From NCBI GenBank assembly GCA_019638395.1, contig JAHBTX010000006.1, positions 124,001-188,000 on the forward strand: a stretch of DNA of 64,000 bases, in the 5' to 3' direction. Both the position numbers and the translations under genes were made by a program. Positions 9,128 to 17,408 of this stretch are shown one piece after another (the stretch's first letter is position 1; each line of letters opens with the position of its first letter). This DNA comes from Cyclobacteriaceae bacterium. Lineage in GTDB: Bacteria; Bacteroidota; Bacteroidia; Cytophagales; Cyclobacteriaceae. The notes below the pieces were generated by a model. The model saw only the letters and a list, made by a program, of their open reading frames with translations. It searched no databases and was not told the origin of the DNA.

Positions 9128-10165
9128 ATGCAAACCTTCATTAACCGAAACCGGGTAGTGCTGCTGCACATCTCGTTTTGGTTTGTTTACCTCTCGTTCA
9201 ATCTGTATCAAGCTTCGGTATTTCAGCGGGGGCGTGGGTATGATTGGGAACGCTTACTTACTTCAGCATCGGTTCAGCTCGTTTTTACTATTACCATCGC
9301 TTACCTGCATTACTTTTTTATCTGGCCTCGGTTTATCCGCAGTAAAAATCTGCTGCGCTATGTGTTGGAGTTTGGTGTAATTACGGGTGGCTTGCTTACG
9401 TTGCGCGTTTACCTGCATCGCTACCTGGCCGATGGTTATTCGCATCGGGTAGAGTATTTCTACTCCAGTTTTTTTATTGTGCAGATGGTGGCCATTACAT
9501 TATTTATTGTATTGTTTGTGGGCATGCTGCGATTTGCTGTTGAATGGTTCGAGTTGGAATCGAAACGTAAGGAAATTGAAAACGAAAAGTTAATGGCTGA
9601 ACTAAATTTTTTGAAAGCCCAGATCAATCCTCACTTTCTTTTTAATACACTCAATAATTTATACTACCTGGCTTATTCCAAATCGGATAACACTACCGAA
9701 GTTATTGCCAAGCTTTCGCAGATGATGCGCTATATGATTTATGATAGTAATCATCCGCAGGTGCTGCTTTCCAAAGAAATAGAGTACATGCAAAACTATA
9801 TTAGCCTGGAACGATTACGCTTAAACAACCAGATACCCATAAAATTTGAATTGCAGGGTGCTGTTGATAATCTGCGCATTGCCCCTTTGGTTTTAATTAC
9901 TTTTCTGGAAAATGCTTTTAAGCACGGAGTAAGTGGTAATAATGCCCAGGCTTGGGTAAATGTTTCGCTTCAGATATACGGTAAACAGTTGGTTTATACA
10001 GTTGAAAACAGTAAGCCAGAAGTAGCCGATAAGCACGAAAAGTCGGGCATTGGGTTGCAAAACGTTAAGCGCAGGTTGGACCTTAGCTATCCCAACCAAT
10101 ACGAACTGATTACACAAGATAAAAAGGATGTATATTTCGTACAGGTAACCCTTACCCTTAGTTGA
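9128..10165 (+). CDS. LytS/YehU-type sensor histidine kinase
   Basis: A 345-residue inner-membrane kinase of the LytS family (His_kinase domain). The first half has four hydrophobic segments: 'LLHISFWFVYLSFNLY', 'VQLVFTITIAYLHYFF', 'YVLEFGVITGGLLTL' and 'QMVAITLFIVLFVGML'. A short coiled stretch leads to the dimerisation block 'AQINPHFLFNTLNNLYYL', whose His is the phosphoacceptor. The ATPase part has 'LVLITFLENAFKHGV' (N box) and 'SGIGLQNVKRRLDLSYP' (G box). No separate sensor domain is present, so the membrane part must sense. Its TGA overlaps the TTG start of the LytTR regulator by 4 nt: one operon, one signalling pair. Confidence 0.93.
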   Translation: MQTFINRNRVVLLHISFWFVYLSFNLYQASVFQRGRGYDWERLLTSASVQLVFTITIAYLHYFFIWPRFIRSKNLLRYVLEFGVITGGLLTLRVYLHRYLADGYSHRVEYFYSSFFIVQMVAITLFIVLFVGMLRFAVEWFELESKRKEIENEKLMAELNFLKAQINPHFLFNTLNNLYYLAYSKSDNTTEVIAKLSQMMRYMIYDSNHPQVLLSKEIEYMQNYISLERLRLNNQIPIKFELQGAVDNLRIAPLVLITFLENAFKHGVSGNNAQAWVNVSLQIYGKQLVYTVENSKPEVADKHEKSGIGLQNVKRRLDLSYPNQYELITQDKKDVYFVQVTLTLS

Positions 10166-10881
10166 AACTAAACTGTGTCATAATTGAAGACGAACCCCTG
10201 GCCCGCAACCTGCTGAGCGATTACGTGGCCAAAGTGCCTTCACTTAACCTGATACAGGCATTTGGCAATCCGTTAGAAGCTTTGGAATTGTTGCGCACCA
10301 GCCAGGTTGATGTATTATTTCTGGATGTGCAAATGCCGCAGTTAACCGGCATCTCGCTGCTAAAGGTTTTGCAGCATAAACCAATGGTAATACTAACCAC
10401 GGCCTACTCAGAGTATGCGCTGGAAGGTTATGAATTAGATGTGGCCGATTATTTACTAAAACCCGTTACGTTTGAACGTTTTTTAAAAGCTGTTGATAAA
10501 GTAACACAACGATTAGCCACCGAAGTTCAGCCTGTAACACAACCGGCAACCCAAGCCATACCCGATTATGTGTTTGTGAAAGATGGTACAAAATCAGTTA
10601 AGGTAATACTGAACGAGATTTTATATGTGGAAGGTCTGAAAGATTACGTAACTATACATACACCCACACAAAAAATTGTTACCCTGCAGCGCATGAAGGC
10701 GTTGGAAGAACAATTGCCTGCCGATCGGTTTATCCGCATTCATAACTCGTTTATAGTAGCTGTTAAAGCCATTGATGTAGTACATAAAAATGAAGTGTTG
10801 ATAGGCCAGGCGGCTTTGCCTGTTGGCGATACATACCGAAAATCTTTTCGCGAGTTTATTGAAAAGCGCCACATTCAATAG
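10162..10881 (+). CDS. LytTR-family response regulator
   Basis: A 239-residue regulator. Receiver domain at residues 1-120: acidic pocket 'IIEDEP', phospho-acceptor Asp in 'VLFLDVQMPQLTG', conserved Thr/Ala in 'LTTAYSEYALEG' and Lys in 'DYLLKPVTFERF'. A Thr/Gln-rich linker leads to a LytTR DNA-binding domain ('DYVFVKDGTKSVKV', 'ILYVEGLKDYVTIHT', 'FIRIHNSFIVAVKAID', 'LPVGDTYRKSFRE'). TTG 10162 is taken as start because it overlaps the kinase stop (TTGA) and no ATG fits the receiver's first strand. Targets are unknown; the divergent TonB-linked receptor gene is the nearest candidate. Confidence 0.93.
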   Translation: MKLNCVIIEDEPLARNLLSDYVAKVPSLNLIQAFGNPLEALELLRTSQVDVLFLDVQMPQLTGISLLKVLQHKPMVILTTAYSEYALEGYELDVADYLLKPVTFERFLKAVDKVTQRLATEVQPVTQPATQAIPDYVFVKDGTKSVKVILNEILYVEGLKDYVTIHTPTQKIVTLQRMKALEEQLPADRFIRIHNSFIVAVKAIDVVHKNEVLIGQAALPVGDTYRKSFREFIEKRHIQ

Positions 10882-10905
10882 CCACTCTAATTCGAAATAC
10901 CTGCC

Positions 10906-10935
10906 TTTGGCGGATTTGGAATTTTGATATATTTG
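10906..10935 (+). promoter_or_regulatory. Promoter of tRNA-Ala
   Basis: TTTG (10906-10909), an 18-nt spacer and TATATTTG (10928-10935) match the Bacteroidota -33/-7 promoter pattern exactly. The predicted start is about 10 nt before the tRNA 5' end. It is the best promoter in the window and serves as an internal reference for the others. Confidence 0.8.
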
Positions 10936-10952
10936 CAACTCTTAAAAAAAAC

Positions 10953-11026
10953 GGGGGATTAGCTCAGCTGGCTAGAGCGCTTCCATGGCATGGAAGAGGT
11001 CATCGGTTCGAATCCGATATTCTCCA
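10953..11026 (+). tRNA. tRNA-Ala (anticodon GGC)
   Basis: A full 74-nt cloverleaf. The acceptor stem GGGGGAT/ATTCTCC has two G-U pairs and discriminator A; the D arm is GCTC...GAGC. The anticodon stem is CTTCC/GGAAG with loop ATGGCAT, hence anticodon GGC, decoding GCC/GCU alanine. The T arm is ATCGG-TTCGAAT-CCGAT. CCA is not encoded (CTT follows), so it must be added after transcription. It is a lone tRNA gene between the LytTR regulator and the secDF region. Confidence 0.97.
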
Positions 11027-11072
11027 CTTTGGTATCTGGATCAAAGGTGCTGGCTTAAGCTTAGCCTTCCAG

Positions 11073-11102
11073 TTGCAAATTGACAGGTAATCGATAGATT
11101 TG
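11073..11102 (+). promoter_or_regulatory. Promoter upstream of the small membrane protein and secDF
   Basis: TTGC (11073-11076), an 18-nt spacer and TAGATTTG (11095-11102) fit the -33/-7 pattern. The predicted start near 11109 leaves only a few bases before the first possible start codon (TTG 11114), so the transcript has a very short leader. Confidence 0.55.
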
Positions 11103-11113
11103 TAGTCCTTAAT

Positions 11114-11464
11114 TTGAAATTTGTGCTAAAGAAGCGTGTTTACAGAAGTGTTTTACTGATTGTGGGCCTGATGGCAGCCATAGTAATAACACTTTCGCAC
11201 GTTTATAAAGAACCGGCCCATTTGGCTGGTAAAAAACCTGCCACCGAACAAACTGAGCCTCAAACTGAAACCATTATCAGTGCACCAGCCGAGGCTATTA
11301 CCCATGGGCCGGCCGTTCAGGTAGATGAACAAGCCCCACAGACGTTACTTGAAGTTTTGGCCGAACCGCAGGCTTCGCATGGGTTTGTGCCCCAAGCCAC
11401 CGCACTTGTTAGCAGTTTTTTAAGAACACTCTTTCGGGTTATTATTTCACCCAACGCACCCTGA
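11114..11464 (+). CDS. Small single-span membrane protein, unknown
   Basis: A protein of up to 116 residues that I do not recognise. It has a basic N-terminus and one hydrophobic helix at about residues 11-29 ('SVLLIVGLMAAIVITLSHVY'), then a Pro/Ala/Glu/Thr-rich stretch of about 60 residues without predicted secondary structure, and a short hydrophobic tail ('ALVSSFLRTLFRVIISP'). The start is uncertain: TTG 11114 and GTG 11123 both work and no ATG is available. Its own promoter lies just upstream and secDF begins 89 nt downstream. It may be membrane-anchored with a periplasmic tail; any link to secretion is guesswork from position. Confidence 0.5.
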   Translation: MKFVLKKRVYRSVLLIVGLMAAIVITLSHVYKEPAHLAGKKPATEQTEPQTETIISAPAEAITHGPAVQVDEQAPQTLLEVLAEPQASHGFVPQATALVSSFLRTLFRVIISPNAP

Positions 11465-11553
11465 TTGCACCAGTTTTACAGTGGTATTGCAGCTTTTATA
11501 TAAAGTTGCCTAAGGTTATTTCATTCAATCAATTCTAAATTTTAATAATTGTT

Positions 11554-14500
11554 ATGCGTAATAAAGGTTTTGTTATTGTACTGGGCATTGTTATTACCCT
11601 ATTGTGCCTGTACTATTTGTCTTTCACGTTTGTATCGCAAGGGGTAGAAAAAGATGCAAACGAATATGCTACTGATGCCGGTGGCTCATTAAATCTTAGT
11701 AAGAAACAAAATTACCTCGATTCTATCTGGAACAAGCCGGTGTATAACCTGTTTGGTGCCGAGTTTACTTACAAACAAGTAAAAGAAAATGAGTTGAGCC
11801 TGGGCCTTGATTTGCGTGGAGGTATGCACGTAGTATTGGAAATCTCACCTATCGATATTATTAAGGGCCTTAGCGGTAATAACCAGGATCCAGCCTTTGA
11901 AGCTGCCCTGCAGAAGGCGCGCGAGATGCAAAAATCAAGCACCGACAGCTATGTAAATTTATTCTACAAAGCTTTTAAGGCCGATAATCCAGATAAGAGC
12001 CTCGCCTCTTTGTTTACTTCGGCAGCTAATAAAGATCGGGTTAAACTAACTGATGCCGACCAAACCGTACTTGATTTTTTAAATAAAGAAGTGGATGGTG
12101 CCATCGATCGTTCATTCACCATTTTGAAAACCCGCATCGATCAGTTTGGAACTTCGCAACCAAACATTCAGCGTTTGCAAGAGAAAGGCCGTATTCAAAT
12201 TGAAATTCCCGGGGCCGATAACCCACAACGTGTGCGCAAACTGCTGCAAGGTGTTGCCCGGTTGGAATTCTGGGAAGTGGTAGAACCGTACGATCAGCAA
12301 CTCAATCAATCATTAACAGCTATTAACGATTTCATTGTTAAAGAGCAGAACGCAAAAAAGGCACTGACCACCTTAACCACTTCGCAGGAAAATACAACAA
12401 CCGATGCAGACAAAGCTAAGTCTGCATTGGAACAACAGTTGGCGCAAGTGCGCGATAGTACAGTTTCGTCATTAGATTCGTTACGACAGGCAACCTCATC
12501 GCCTCTTTTTTCATTAATGAATCCTAACTATCCTTTTCTATACCAGGTTAAGGATACTGCTGTAATTAATAAGCTATTAAAACGACCGGAAGTTCGCAGT
12601 TTATTACCACGCTCAATTGGCTTTTTCTGGGATGTTAAACCCGATCCGAAAATTACACCTGGTGTGGATGATATCCAGTTGAATTTTGTGAACATGGGCC
12701 GCACCGGAAAACCTTTGTTAACCGGTGAGGTAATTAATGATGCCCGCCAGGATTTTGATGATAAAGCCCGGTATGCCGTTTCGATGCAAATGAATACCAC
12801 AGGTTCAAAAATATGGGCTAAAGTTACGCGCGAGGCAGCCGCCAAGCAGCCACAGGGCCGCATTGCAATTGTGTTGGATAATTATGTTTACACAGCCCCC
12901 ACCGTAAATGGCGAAATCCCAAATGGCAGTTCGCAGATATCGGGAAATTTTGAGTTGGAAGAAGCAAAAGATTTGGCCAACGTTTTAAAAGCAGGTTCAT
13001 TGCCCGCACCAACCCGCATTGTAGAAGAAGCTATCGTTGGGCCAAGCTTAGGTAAGGTAGCCCAAAACCAGGGGTTAATTTCTATGGCTTGTGGTTTGGG
13101 TATTGTGGTGTTATTTATGATAGCTTACTATTCTAAAGGTGGTTGGGTAGCTAACATCTCATTGCTGTTTAATATTTTCTTTATACTGGGAATTTTAGCT
13201 CAGTTTAAATCTGCTTTAACCTTACCCGGCATTGCCGGTATTGTGCTAACCATGGGTATGGCCGTAGATGCCAACGTGTTAATTTACGAGCGCATTAAAG
13301 AAGAAATGGCCTTGGGGCGCAAACTGCGCGAAGCAATTACAAGGGGCTATAATCGCGCGTTTACCACCATTCTGGATTCCAACCTTACAACCTTTATTAC
13401 GGCCGTAGCTCTTTTTGTATTGGGCCAAGGTCCTTTAAAAGGCTTTGCTATCGTGCTAATGATTGGTATTGGTACCTCATTCTTTTCGGCTGTTTATATT
13501 TCGCGTGTAATTGTAGAGTGGATGGCCCGCAAAGGAGATGAAGCTAAGGTATCATTCGATACAGCCATTGCCCGCATGATTAAAAAACGGCCGCAGTATA
13601 ATTTTATAGGTGCCCGAAAAAAAGCTTATCTCATATCCGGCACTATTGTATTGATTGGATTTGTACTCATTGCTATACAAGGGTTAAACCTGGGTGTTGA
13701 TTTTAAAGGTGGCCGGTCTTATGTGGTTAGCTTTAACCAACCCGTTATTGCTACCGACATGAAAGTAGCATTGGCAAACAATTTTGAAAACACCGGTGTG
13801 GAAGTTAAAAACTTTGGCAGCGATAAGGTAATGAAGGTAACCACTTCTTACCTGGTTGACGATGAATCGGACGCGGCAGACGAAAAAGTGAAGAACGCTT
13901 TAATTGCAGGTGTGGAGAAATTTAAAGGTGTAACCTATACACCGCACGAAGCACAGTTAGACGATCAGCATTTTATCATTTCGTCATCTTCTAAAGTAGG
14001 TGCAACCATTGCCGATGATATTAAAGATTCGGCTTTTGAAGCTGCACTTGCATCGCTGGTGCTCATCTTCATTTATATTCTTATTCGGTTTAAGCGGTGG
14101 ACGTACAGTGCAGGAGCCATAGTGGCCACCGTACACGATACCCTGTTTGTGGTTGCTGCTTTTGCTATTGCACGGGTATTTGGAATTTCGTTTGAAGTAG
14201 ATCAGGTTTTTGTGGCCGCTATACTTACGGTTATCGGTTACTCCATTAACGATACCGTAATTATTTTCGATCGAATTCGCGAGTACCTCGGTTATGGTGC
14301 CAACCACGATCGGGAGAAATTATTTAACGATGCCATCAACAGCACCCTGGGGCGCACGCTTATTACTTCGGGTACAACATTAATTGTAGTATTGGTGTTG
14401 CTGTTGTTTGGAGGAGAAGTGTTACGCGGATTTTCATTTGCATTATTTGTGGGAATAGGCGTGGGTACATTCTCCTCTATCTTTATTGCCTCGCCTGTTG

Positions 14501-14562
14501 TATTGGATCTTGAAACCAGTGCTGCACAAATAAAAAAGGCAGAAGCAAAAGCAGCCGCTTGA
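11554..14562 (+). CDS. secDF: Fused protein translocase SecDF
   Basis: A 1002-residue fusion of SecD and SecF, the proton-driven accessory motor that pulls exported proteins through SecYEG. The SecD part has an N-terminal span ('VIVLGIVITLLCLYYLSF'), the P1 head ('LGLDLRGGMHVVLEI') and a long Gln/Ala-rich insertion at about residues 250-310. Its membrane bundle includes 'GMAVDANVLIYERIKEEM'. The SecF part begins near residue 690 with 'LNLGVDFKGGRSYVV' and has 'TVIGYSINDTVIIFDRIRE' in the membrane core. Fused SecDF of about 1000 residues is normal for Bacteroidota. A strong terminator follows. Confidence 0.97.
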   Translation: MRNKGFVIVLGIVITLLCLYYLSFTFVSQGVEKDANEYATDAGGSLNLSKKQNYLDSIWNKPVYNLFGAEFTYKQVKENELSLGLDLRGGMHVVLEISPIDIIKGLSGNNQDPAFEAALQKAREMQKSSTDSYVNLFYKAFKADNPDKSLASLFTSAANKDRVKLTDADQTVLDFLNKEVDGAIDRSFTILKTRIDQFGTSQPNIQRLQEKGRIQIEIPGADNPQRVRKLLQGVARLEFWEVVEPYDQQLNQSLTAINDFIVKEQNAKKALTTLTTSQENTTTDADKAKSALEQQLAQVRDSTVSSLDSLRQATSSPLFSLMNPNYPFLYQVKDTAVINKLLKRPEVRSLLPRSIGFFWDVKPDPKITPGVDDIQLNFVNMGRTGKPLLTGEVINDARQDFDDKARYAVSMQMNTTGSKIWAKVTREAAAKQPQGRIAIVLDNYVYTAPTVNGEIPNGSSQISGNFELEEAKDLANVLKAGSLPAPTRIVEEAIVGPSLGKVAQNQGLISMACGLGIVVLFMIAYYSKGGWVANISLLFNIFFILGILAQFKSALTLPGIAGIVLTMGMAVDANVLIYERIKEEMALGRKLREAITRGYNRAFTTILDSNLTTFITAVALFVLGQGPLKGFAIVLMIGIGTSFFSAVYISRVIVEWMARKGDEAKVSFDTAIARMIKKRPQYNFIGARKKAYLISGTIVLIGFVLIAIQGLNLGVDFKGGRSYVVSFNQPVIATDMKVALANNFENTGVEVKNFGSDKVMKVTTSYLVDDESDAADEKVKNALIAGVEKFKGVTYTPHEAQLDDQHFIISSSSKVGATIADDIKDSAFEAALASLVLIFIYILIRFKRWTYSAGAIVATVHDTLFVVAAFAIARVFGISFEVDQVFVAAILTVIGYSINDTVIIFDRIREYLGYGANHDREKLFNDAINSTLGRTLITSGTTLIVVLVLLLFGGEVLRGFSFALFVGIGVGTFSSIFIASPVVLDLETSAAQIKKAEAKAAA

Positions 14563-14580
14563 AGGTGAACTTAATTTTGA

Positions 14581-14612
14581 AAAAAGGTGAGCCCACAAGC
14601 TCACCTTTTTTT
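14581..14612 (+). terminator. Intrinsic terminator after secDF
   Basis: AAAAAGGTGAGC (14581-14592) and GCTCACCTTTTT (14599-14610) form a 12-bp stem with a CCACAA loop and end in a T run. It lies 18 nt after the secDF stop. Confidence 0.9.
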
Positions 14613-14659
14613 GTGTAGCCTTCTAACAAAATTTTAATGGAGATAAGCCGCTAACACCG

Positions 14660-14667
14660 TATTTTTG
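14660..14667 (+). promoter_or_regulatory. -7 box (TATTTTTG) before the OmpR-type regulator
   Basis: TATTTTTG fits TAnnTTTG and ends 6 nt before ATG 14674, the same spacing as before the NlpC/P60 gene. Transcription should start at about the start codon, so the mRNA would be leaderless. A -33 TTTG is not clear; the upstream sequence is TTAA-rich. Confidence 0.5.
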
Positions 14668-14673
14668 ATACGA

Positions 14674-15348
14674 ATGAAAATTTTGCTGATAGAAGACGAG
14701 CGAAAAACCATTCAGTACATTAAAAAAGGACTGGAAGAAAACGGCTACGAAGTTGATACAGCGGAGGATGGTAAAACGGGCCGTTCATTAGGATTTAAAA
14801 ACAGTTACAATCTTATTATTACTGATATTATTATGCCTGAAATAAACGGGCGCGACCTGTGCAAAGATTTACGTGCAGCCAAAATTGAAACACCTATTTT
14901 AATGCTTACCGCATTAGCCGATACTGATGATGTGGTAGCGGGGTTAGATAGCGGTGCCGATGATTACCTATCCAAACCATTTGAGTTTAAAGAACTGTTG
15001 GCGCGCATTCGCACCTTAACCAAAAGGCAACCCAAACCCGGAAATGATAGCCTTTTGCGCATTGCCGACTTAATTCTCGATTTGAATGCCAAAAACGTTA
15101 TCCGGGCAGGCAAACAAATTGAACTTACATCGAAAGAATTTGCCCTGTTGGAATATTTTCTGCGTAATCAAGGCCGTGTAATTCCACGAGCCGAACTTTC
15201 CAAGCATGTTTGGAATGTTGATTTTGACACAGGAACCAACATGGTTGAAGTTTATGTAAACTACCTGCGAAAAAAAATCGATCGCGATTTTGATGTTAAG
15301 CTGATTCATACCCAATTTGGTATGGGTTATATTTTAAAAGCGCCCTGA
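14674..15348 (+). CDS. OmpR/PhoB-family response regulator
   Basis: A 224-residue regulator. The receiver domain has the acidic pair in 'LIEDERKT', phospho-acceptor Asp in 'LIITDIIMPEING', Thr in 'LMLTALADTDDV' and Lys in 'DYLSKPFEFKELL'. The winged-helix DNA-binding domain at about residues 130-224 shows 'ELTSKEFALLEYFLRNQG', 'IPRAELSKHVW', 'MVEVYVNYLRKKID' and 'HTQFGMGYIL'. The layout is that of CusR/RprY-type regulators. ATG 14674 is preferred over an in-frame TTG three codons upstream that lies in the promoter box. The histidine kinase gene starts 3 nt after the stop. The signal is unknown. Confidence 0.93.
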   Translation: MKILLIEDERKTIQYIKKGLEENGYEVDTAEDGKTGRSLGFKNSYNLIITDIIMPEINGRDLCKDLRAAKIETPILMLTALADTDDVVAGLDSGADDYLSKPFEFKELLARIRTLTKRQPKPGNDSLLRIADLILDLNAKNVIRAGKQIELTSKEFALLEYFLRNQGRVIPRAELSKHVWNVDFDTGTNMVEVYVNYLRKKIDRDFDVKLIHTQFGMGYILKAP

Positions 15349-15351
15349 GTT

Positions 15352-16728
15352 TTGCAAATCCGCACCCGGCTAACGTTACAATTTACATTACTGGTAAGCA
15401 CAATTGTGTTGCTTTCGTTTTTGGCTATTTACTTTTTTGCCAGCCAGTTTACCGAGCAGGATTTTGAACGAAGACTGCGCGAAAAAGCCATTACCTCTGC
15501 TATTCTTTTAATTAAAGTAGATCAGGTTGATACTACACTTTTAAAAATTATAGATCGCGCCAAGCGTGATAATCTCTACCGCGAAACCATACGGGTTTTT
15601 GATAATGAAGGAAAAGAAATTTACCACAGTGGCGATACCATACGCTTGCACATCAATCAGGAACTGATACACCAGGTACAGGCTGAGGGTGAGCGCAAAC
15701 TGCATTATGAAGAATTTACTGTAACCGGCATTCCGTTTCGCGATCGGGGAAAGGATTATGTAATTATTGCATTGGCTGAAGATGTGAACGGTTATAACCG
15801 GCTGGTAGATTTAAGACGCTTATTAATGGCGCAGTTTTTTATATTAATCGGGCTGGTTTTTATTTCGGGCTGGATATACTCCGGTAGGGCTTTGCGGCCC
15901 ATTCAAAAAGTAATTGCCGATGTACAAAGCATATCGCCACAAAACCTGGCCCATCGGTTAGAAGAAAGCAAGCACCCCGATGAAATTGGAAAACTGATCT
16001 CCATCTTTAACGGGTTACTCACCCGCATCGAAAATGCATTCAAACTTCAAAAAATGTTTGTATCCAATGTGTCGCACGAATTGAAAAATCCGCTTACCAA
16101 TATAACCTCGCAGTTGGAAGTAACATTATTGAACGAACGCCCCCTCGAAGAATATCAGCGCACCATCGAATCGGTATTGGATGATATCAAAAGCCTGAAC
16201 CACCTATCAGTAAGTTTGTTGGACTTAGCCCGGCTTACTCAAGATTCTGACACCTTTAGCATGGCCGAAGTACGGTTGGATGAAATTTTATGGGATGCAC
16301 GCGAGCGGGTACAAGCTATTGATACCGGCTATAAAGTGGAGGTGATTATTAATGATATGCCCGAAGACGAGAAGAGGCTGGTGGTAAATGGTAATCCACA
16401 CCTGCTTAAAACTGCATTTCAAAACCTCATTGAGAATGCCTGTAAGTTTTCGGAGGATGGCCGCGCAGAAGTTATTCTTACCTGTAAGAAAGAAGCGTTG
16501 GAAGTTACCGTGGTGGATAAAGGTCCGGGCATAGAGAAGAAAGACCTGGAGAATGTTTTTCAACCTTTTTTCAGAACTGATGCTACTTCTAAAGTAAAAG
16601 GTTATGGCGTGGGGTTGTCGTTAAGTCAACGTATTATTTCAATTCATAAGGGCAAAATTTCAATTGAATCTGTTCCCGGTCAGGGCACCCGCATTTCAGT
16701 TTGGCTATTATCCGCAAACGGTTTCTAA
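15352..16728 (+). CDS. HAMP-domain sensor histidine kinase
   Basis: A 458-residue inner-membrane kinase, partner of the regulator 3 nt upstream. TM1 is at about residues 8-30 ('LTLQFTLLVSTIVLLSFL') and a periplasmic domain of about 130 residues follows. TM2 is 'FFILIGLVFISGWIYSG', then HAMP ('LRPIQKVIADVQSISPQ'). HisKA is 'VSNVSHELKNPLTNI' with the phosphoacceptor His, and the ATPase domain has 'NLIENACKFSEDGRA', 'DKGPGIEKKDLENVF' and 'GVGLSLSQRII'. The start is TTG 15352; no ATG lies close enough to keep TM1 at the N-terminus. The arrangement resembles CusS, but no metal-binding motif is evident in the periplasmic part. Confidence 0.92.
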   Translation: MQIRTRLTLQFTLLVSTIVLLSFLAIYFFASQFTEQDFERRLREKAITSAILLIKVDQVDTTLLKIIDRAKRDNLYRETIRVFDNEGKEIYHSGDTIRLHINQELIHQVQAEGERKLHYEEFTVTGIPFRDRGKDYVIIALAEDVNGYNRLVDLRRLLMAQFFILIGLVFISGWIYSGRALRPIQKVIADVQSISPQNLAHRLEESKHPDEIGKLISIFNGLLTRIENAFKLQKMFVSNVSHELKNPLTNITSQLEVTLLNERPLEEYQRTIESVLDDIKSLNHLSVSLLDLARLTQDSDTFSMAEVRLDEILWDARERVQAIDTGYKVEVIINDMPEDEKRLVVNGNPHLLKTAFQNLIENACKFSEDGRAEVILTCKKEALEVTVVDKGPGIEKKDLENVFQPFFRTDATSKVKGYGVGLSLSQRIISIHKGKISIESVPGQGTRISVWLLSANGF

Positions 16729-16772
16729 TTTCTTTCTAATCGTTGAGAGGCCAAATCATTAGCCGCCACGAT

Positions 16773-16921
16773 TACATTTGTTCTATAGTTTTTTTCTAGG
16801 TTGTTTGAGTTTAGAAACAGTTTACAGGTTTCGAAGGAAGAGGCACTGATAATCAAACGTAAGCCAACTAATGATTAAAAATCTCTTCCAGAAATGGGGC
16901 TCGCAAGGGTCCCATTTTTTT
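16773..16921 (+). ncRNA. Candidate small RNA: -7 box followed by a hairpin terminator
   Basis: TACATTTG (16773-16780) matches the -7 consensus. About 112 nt later AAATGGG (16892-16898) pairs with CCCATTT (16911-16917) and is followed by a T run to 16921. No start codon with a worthwhile reading frame lies between, so a transcript of about 135 nt starting near 16787 would be non-coding. A -33 element is not visible. The hairpin may equally be only the terminator of the kinase operon and of the converging gldH operon. Confidence 0.3.
16892..16921. terminator. Hairpin terminator between kinase operon and gldH
   Basis: AAATGGG/CCCATTT (16892-16898 and 16911-16917) with a 12-nt loop, followed on the plus strand by seven T. 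It sits between the converging kinase and gldH genes, 14 nt beyond the gldH stop, and on the minus strand also has a T-rich exit (AAATTT). Confidence 0.65.
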
Positions 16922-16934
16922 ATTTTCTACAAAT

Positions 16935-17408
16935 TCAATTTCCGGTGGCAATTTCAATCCGAAAGCCAATAGCCAATATACCAGCCAATGTATCCTGCCG
17001 GTTTTCTTGTTGCAATGTGAATTTATAGTTGCCAGAGCGAGCAAAGGAATAATTTTCTAAGATCAGAAACCGATGATCATACACATCGCCCAGGCCACTT
17101 CGGCCCAAGGGTTTGCCATCTTTTTCAAACAAGTAATCAGACACCAGTTTTTGTGATAGCAATGCACCGGTTGAATCAGCCAACTGATAATTTACAAAAA
17201 TACGTTGCCACGGAAAATCCAGTGAGTTGCGCACTTCGTAATACAAGTTGTATTTGGCTAGCGTGTCTTTAATTTCGAATTCAAATTGTACCGGTTCGTG
17301 AATTTTCCAGGTGCGGTTTTTAAATTCAATATAGTTTTCAAAAATACGACTGCTGTCGCAACTGGTAACCAACATGCCAACGGCAACAAATAAAATTATA
17401 AATCTCAT
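16935..17408 (-). CDS. gldH: Gliding motility lipoprotein GldH
   Basis: A 157-residue lipoprotein with signal 'MRFIILFVAVGMLVTSC'. The body matches GldH: 'SRIFENYIEFKNRTW' after the lipobox, 'FEFEIKDTLAKYNLYYEVRNSL', 'LFEKDGKPLGRSGLGDVYDH' and 'SGNYKFTLQQENRQDTL' at the end. GldH is needed for gliding in Flavobacterium johnsoniae but is also found in non-gliding Bacteroidota. It fits the type IX sorting tail seen on the GH13 enzyme at 42053-44887, though GldH itself is not a core secretion component. Its ATG overlaps the ricT stop by 4 nt, so the two are translationally coupled. Confidence 0.92.
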   Translation of the reverse strand: MRFIILFVAVGMLVTSCDSSRIFENYIEFKNRTWKIHEPVQFEFEIKDTLAKYNLYYEVRNSLDFPWQRIFVNYQLADSTGALLSQKLVSDYLFEKDGKPLGRSGLGDVYDHRFLILENYSFARSGNYKFTLQQENRQDTLAGILAIGFRIEIATGN

